Of a stretch of DNA of 64,000 nt, positions 60,917 to 64,000 are shown one piece after another; position 1 is the first letter of the stretch; each line of letters begins with the position of its first letter. The translations under genes were made by a program, and so were the position numbers. Below the pieces are notes generated by a model that saw only the letters and a program-made list of their open reading frames with translations, was not told where the DNA came from and did not search any database. Origin of the DNA: Lysobacterales bacterium 15-68-25 (GTDB lineage: Bacteria; Pseudomonadota; Gammaproteobacteria; Xanthomonadales; Rhodanobacteraceae); contig NCKB01000009.1 of assembly GCA_002279065.1 (NCBI GenBank), forward strand, positions 186,001-250,000, given 5' to 3'.

Positions 60917-61474
60917 ATGAAAAAAATTTCCAACGAAGACATTCAACGCGCATGCGATGAATCATTGATTCAGGCCGCAACGGCGAACAACCTTCATGAC
61001 ATCCAAGTCTTGCTTGAAGCAGGCGCTAATCCTTTTTGGAACCATTGCGAAGCCATCAAACGCTCTATCAACGCATTAAATCTTCAAGCCGTTCAAATGA
61101 TGGTCAAGAACACCGATACGCTTTACTCCACCACAGCAATTGAATGTGCCGCCTACTACAACGAACCCAACATATTGGGCTACCTCATTCCGATGATGGA
61201 CGAATCGCTGAATCTCCATCCCGTGCTTATCGTTGCTGCCAAATACAGCAAAGCATGCTTTGACCTGGTGCTGTCGATGTGTGACCCAAGAGCGGTGATG
61301 GCAAGGATCGAGCAGGCCATCCAAGGGCGCTACGACCCCAGCGAAGCCCCAGAGATGATTCAGGCCTTGGGTGAACGTTGCGCTGAGCTGGATTGCCGCG
61401 ACCGACTGGCCGCGTTGGTCGAGCAGGCACAGATCAGTCAGGCCCCTACCCCATCCCTTCGCAGACGAATCTAG
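60917..61474 (+). CDS. Ankyrin-like protein 5 with basic C-terminal tail
   Basis: A 185-residue protein with about four ankyrin-like units (about 10-130), for example LIQAATANNLHDIQVLLEAG and ANPF. The later units are degenerate. It ends APTPSLRRRI, the Ile version of the tail. It lies 26 kb from the ankyrin cluster yet keeps the same promoter module and tail, which argues that both are functional. It is followed by the small gene and the ArdC-like gene in one operon. Confidence 0.75.
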   Translation: MKKISNEDIQRACDESLIQAATANNLHDIQVLLEAGANPFWNHCEAIKRSINALNLQAVQMMVKNTDTLYSTTAIECAAYYNEPNILGYLIPMMDESLNLHPVLIVAAKYSKACFDLVLSMCDPRAVMARIEQAIQGRYDPSEAPEMIQALGERCAELDCRDRLAALVEQAQISQAPTPSLRRRI

Positions 61475-61483
61475 GAGTCCACC

Positions 61484-61678
61484 ATGTCCCTCTTTTCATG
61501 GCTTGGCCTAACCAAGCCCACCACGCCCACCAAGGCACCCGCTGAATCCTATTCATGGACTGAGGCAGAACAGATGGGAGCCTTCGAGGAAACCGCACAC
61601 GACATCAACCCAGAGTCATCGGGGACTCGCAACCAGGAGCCCCCGTATGGCCAGAACACGCAAAGACCACGCGACTGA
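61484..61678 (+). CDS. Small unknown protein overlapping the ArdC-like gene
   Basis: A 64-residue protein beginning with a short amphipathic segment MSLFSWLGLTKP, then Thr/Pro/Glu-rich and polar. AGGAG precedes the ATG. It overlaps the ArdC-like start by 32 bp. The end NTQRPRD is basic but closes with Asp. No function recognised; small size makes it less certain. Confidence 0.5.
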   Translation: MSLFSWLGLTKPTTPTKAPAESYSWTEAEQMGAFEETAHDINPESSGTRNQEPPYGQNTQRPRD

Positions 61679-64000
61679 GGTCGCCAATCGACTCATCGAG
61701 CAGTTAGAGAAGGGCACAGCACCCTTCCAAATCCCTTGGTCCAAAGGCAAGCGTGGGACCCTTCCCCACAACGGCTCAACAGGACGCCGATACAAGGGCG
61801 CCAATGCGATCTGGCTGGCCATGCAGAATCGGCAGGACCCTCGCTGGTTCACGTTCAACCAGATTGCCAAGGACCCCCGTGGCTTGAAGCTCATGAAGGG
61901 GTCGAAGAGTGTGAAGATCGAGTTCTGGCAGTTCACGCGAGAGGAGGTGGACAAGGAGACGGGCAAGAAAAGGAGGGTGAGGCTCGAAAGGCCCTTCGTG
62001 AAATACCACGACGTCTGGAATGCCGAGCAGATCCAAGGCCTGACCCCATGGAAGGATGAGCCGCAACCACCGCTCACCTGGGACCCCATCGAAAGGGTGG
62101 AGTCCTTACTCAAACAGTCAGGCGCAGACATTCGGCATGGTGGAGATGAGGCCTACTACTCGCCCATCCGTGACCACATCCAAATGCCTGACAAGCAGCA
62201 GTTCGCGGAGCCTTCGCTTTACTACGCGACCGCGCTTCACGAGCTGGGACATTGGACAGGCCACGGCTCACGTTTAGACCGTGACCTCACGGGAAGCTTT
62301 GGGTCTGAGAGCTATGCCAAGGAAGAGCTGAGGGCTGAGATTTCATCCATGCTCTTGGGTGAGGAGCTGGGGATAGGTCATGACGGTCAGCGTCATGCGT
62401 CTTATGTCCAGTCCTGGATCAAGGCGCTGAAAAACGACCCCCAAGAAATCTTCCGTGCCTCAGCAGACGCAGAGAAGATCACGACCTTCGTGATGGGCTT
62501 CGAGCAAGGACTCACCCAAGAGCAAGAGGTGGATCTGGAAGAAGAGCCAGAGCAGCGCGAGACCATCATGGAGGCCATCCCAGAGCCACGTGCGGCGATG
62601 GGGATTCCAGTCGAGCCGTTTGTTGGCACCGACGCCCTCAACAGCAAGCTGGCCTGGTCCATTGATGTGCTCGAAGCCACCGATTCAGCCCTGCCCTTCA
62701 ACACCGCCAGAAGCGTCTTCGCAGGCTTGGAGCGCAAGGAAGATGAGGAGCTGGGACGCGTGTTCTTCAACTTCGCCGGCATGCCCATGGCCGAGCTGTC
62801 CGCCAAGCGTGAAACCAAGCAAGACTTGCTCGACGCGATGAAGGAACGCCTCGGCACCTGGCCCAGGCCCGAAGGTTGGGACATGGCCGTGCGTGAGCAT
62901 GTGCGATCGATCCAGGCGATGAGGGATGTTCAACCCAAGAGTGTGGAAGGCTATCGACCACTCGACAGCTTTCAGGATCTTCGAGAAGCAGCACAAGCAC
63001 GAGGATGGGAGCCCCGCGTCACCATGGGGGATGGCTTCGACATCGAGTATTGGAAGGATGGGGTCCAAACCCCTGTCACCACCTCGATGGGTTATGACGG
63101 AAAGTGTCTGACCAAGGTCAACGGTGCGCGTGTGCCGATGTCCTCTTACACCTCCGAAGCCGAAGACTTCAACAAGCACCTGAACCGGGCCATTGATTCG
63201 GTCGAATCGAAGACACCCTTACGTCAGGCCCCATCTGCCGACCCCGTTCAGACCTACATCGAGCGGGCGATGATGATTCCTGCCGACTGGAACCAGGAGC
63301 TGTCGCTTCAACCCATCCGCCGAACCGAGAGCAACGACATCGAGTTCGCCAAGGTGGGTGAGGAATACCACGCGGTGGCCCTCTATGCCTTCAACGACAA
63401 ACGGCAGCGAACCTATCTTGGTGATGTGGCGACCATCGAAGAAGCCAACGCTTTTACCGCCTACCTCAAAGGCCACATCGGCGCCTCTCCCATCGTAGTG
63501 GACGAATCACGTGCGCCCATGAGGGTCGTGCCGCTGGTGCCACCCAAAGACGAGCCCCTTCGCTACTACCCAGCACTTCAAGCCTTCAAGAACGACTTGG
63601 AAGCAGGTAAGACCCAGGCCATCGAACACCATGCGTCTCTGCTCTTGGATGAATACGCCGCCATCAGACGAGGCGAACATCCGAGCGTGGCCCCAGGCTC
63701 AGACCGTGTGGCACATGCCGAGTATTGGGAACGGACCTTTGGCATGACGTTGCCAAGAGCGGCGGAAGATGTGGGCCGTTTGTGGCACCACGAGGCACAA
63801 GCCTTTTCCGACCAATCTGGCCTCTCACCTGACCGTGTTCGGATGGTGGCTGGTTCCATCGCATGGGAAGGCAACAGGGAACTGAGCCGCCAGAAACGTC
63901 CCTTGGTGGCCGATGAGCTAAGCGGTGAATGGTCCGCGATGAGTGGCCAACTGATGGGGCGCACGCGAGTGTGGCCGAACCAGGCAGACGCCCAGCATGC
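61647..64000 (+). CDS. ArdC-type antirestriction protein with long C-terminal extension (partial)
   Basis: Open from ATG 61,647 (AGGAG upstream) to the window end, at least 784 residues. The N-terminal ArdC domain (about 5-125) has TRKDHATEVANRLIEQLEKG and NGSTGRRYKGANAIWLAM, a ssDNA-binding fold. A zinc metallopeptidase domain follows with HELGHWTGHGSRLDRDL (His198, Glu199, His202), as in ArdC. Known ArdC proteins are about 300 residues and can enter recipients with the DNA; here more than 450 residues follow, so it is a fusion whose added part I do not recognise. Confidence 0.82.
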   Translation, partial: MARTRKDHATEVANRLIEQLEKGTAPFQIPWSKGKRGTLPHNGSTGRRYKGANAIWLAMQNRQDPRWFTFNQIAKDPRGLKLMKGSKSVKIEFWQFTREEVDKETGKKRRVRLERPFVKYHDVWNAEQIQGLTPWKDEPQPPLTWDPIERVESLLKQSGADIRHGGDEAYYSPIRDHIQMPDKQQFAEPSLYYATALHELGHWTGHGSRLDRDLTGSFGSESYAKEELRAEISSMLLGEELGIGHDGQRHASYVQSWIKALKNDPQEIFRASADAEKITTFVMGFEQGLTQEQEVDLEEEPEQRETIMEAIPEPRAAMGIPVEPFVGTDALNSKLAWSIDVLEATDSALPFNTARSVFAGLERKEDEELGRVFFNFAGMPMAELSAKRETKQDLLDAMKERLGTWPRPEGWDMAVREHVRSIQAMRDVQPKSVEGYRPLDSFQDLREAAQARGWEPRVTMGDGFDIEYWKDGVQTPVTTSMGYDGKCLTKVNGARVPMSSYTSEAEDFNKHLNRAIDSVESKTPLRQAPSADPVQTYIERAMMIPADWNQELSLQPIRRTESNDIEFAKVGEEYHAVALYAFNDKRQRTYLGDVATIEEANAFTAYLKGHIGASPIVVDESRAPMRVVPLVPPKDEPLRYYPALQAFKNDLEAGKTQAIEHHASLLLDEYAAIRRGEHPSVAPGSDRVAHAEYWERTFGMTLPRAAEDVGRLWHHEAQAFSDQSGLSPDRVRMVAGSIAWEGNRELSRQKRPLVADELSGEWSAMSGQLMGRTRVWPNQADAQH

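Overview
The first 21.4 kb is high-GC gammaproteobacterial chromosome. Gene content (a complete ccmABCDEFGHI cytochrome c maturation cluster, a MetX-family acyltransferase beside a cysteine dioxygenase, RNase D with HRDC domain, a MASE1 sensor, an OmpR/EnvZ-like pair) and the very high G+C point to the Xanthomonadales, most likely Rhodanobacteraceae; the family is inferred from memory of gene content, not from a search.

The composition changes at about 21.45-21.7 kb. A displaced 3' half of one tRNA-Arg(CCT), an 11-bp tandem repeat, a complete but different tRNA-Arg(CCT) and a tyrosine recombinase lie side by side. From there to the window end everything looks like one integrated conjugative element with clearly lower G+C. 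The other end is outside the window.

Element layout. 21.7-27.8 kb: integrase, type III restriction-modification (mod, res) and an H-NS-like protein. 27.85-29.03 kb: 1.2 kb without a convincing gene but full of hairpins. 29.0-31.6 kb: HTH protein, small DNA-binding-like protein and an SF3 (D5-like) replication helicase. 31.7-44.3 kb: MobF relaxase-helicase, four ankyrin-repeat genes, a 35-residue membrane peptide, a DotA/TraY membrane protein, an Mrr-like nuclease and several small orphans. 44.3-52.6 kb: a cargo block with umuDC-like genes, a HEPN-like/OLD-family ATPase/small-protein trio, a LuxR-type regulator, a lipoprotein, a membrane protein and an HNH-like protein. 52.6-64 kb: a second transfer block with an RHH protein, membrane and coiled-coil proteins, a large TrbC/VirD4-like ATPase, an L,D-transpeptidase-like protein, a fifth ankyrin-like protein and an ArdC-type antirestriction protein that runs off the window.

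Two patterns tie the transfer genes together and are the main discovery. First, about 15 copies of one promoter module, TTGACA-GAACGCAAA-CCTCGCCATGGTGAA and variants, sit 40-80 bp before genes in both transfer blocks and never in the cargo block. Several are followed by related hairpin terminators, so the genes look like moron-style cassettes. Second, at least eight proteins made from these modules, of unrelated folds, end in a short basic tail closed by Leu, Ile or Met (RRPRL, RRQRL, RKQRL, KRHRL, RKVRL, KRRKL, RHRM, RRRI). That is what a C-terminal type IV secretion signal would look like. My hypothesis is a co-regulated set of proteins, many with ankyrin repeats, delivered into recipients by a Dot/Icm-like (type IVB) conjugation machine along with the DNA.

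Broken genes: a sterol-desaturase-like gene with a one-base deletion near 16,644 and a secreted small protein with an in-frame TGA at 41,124.
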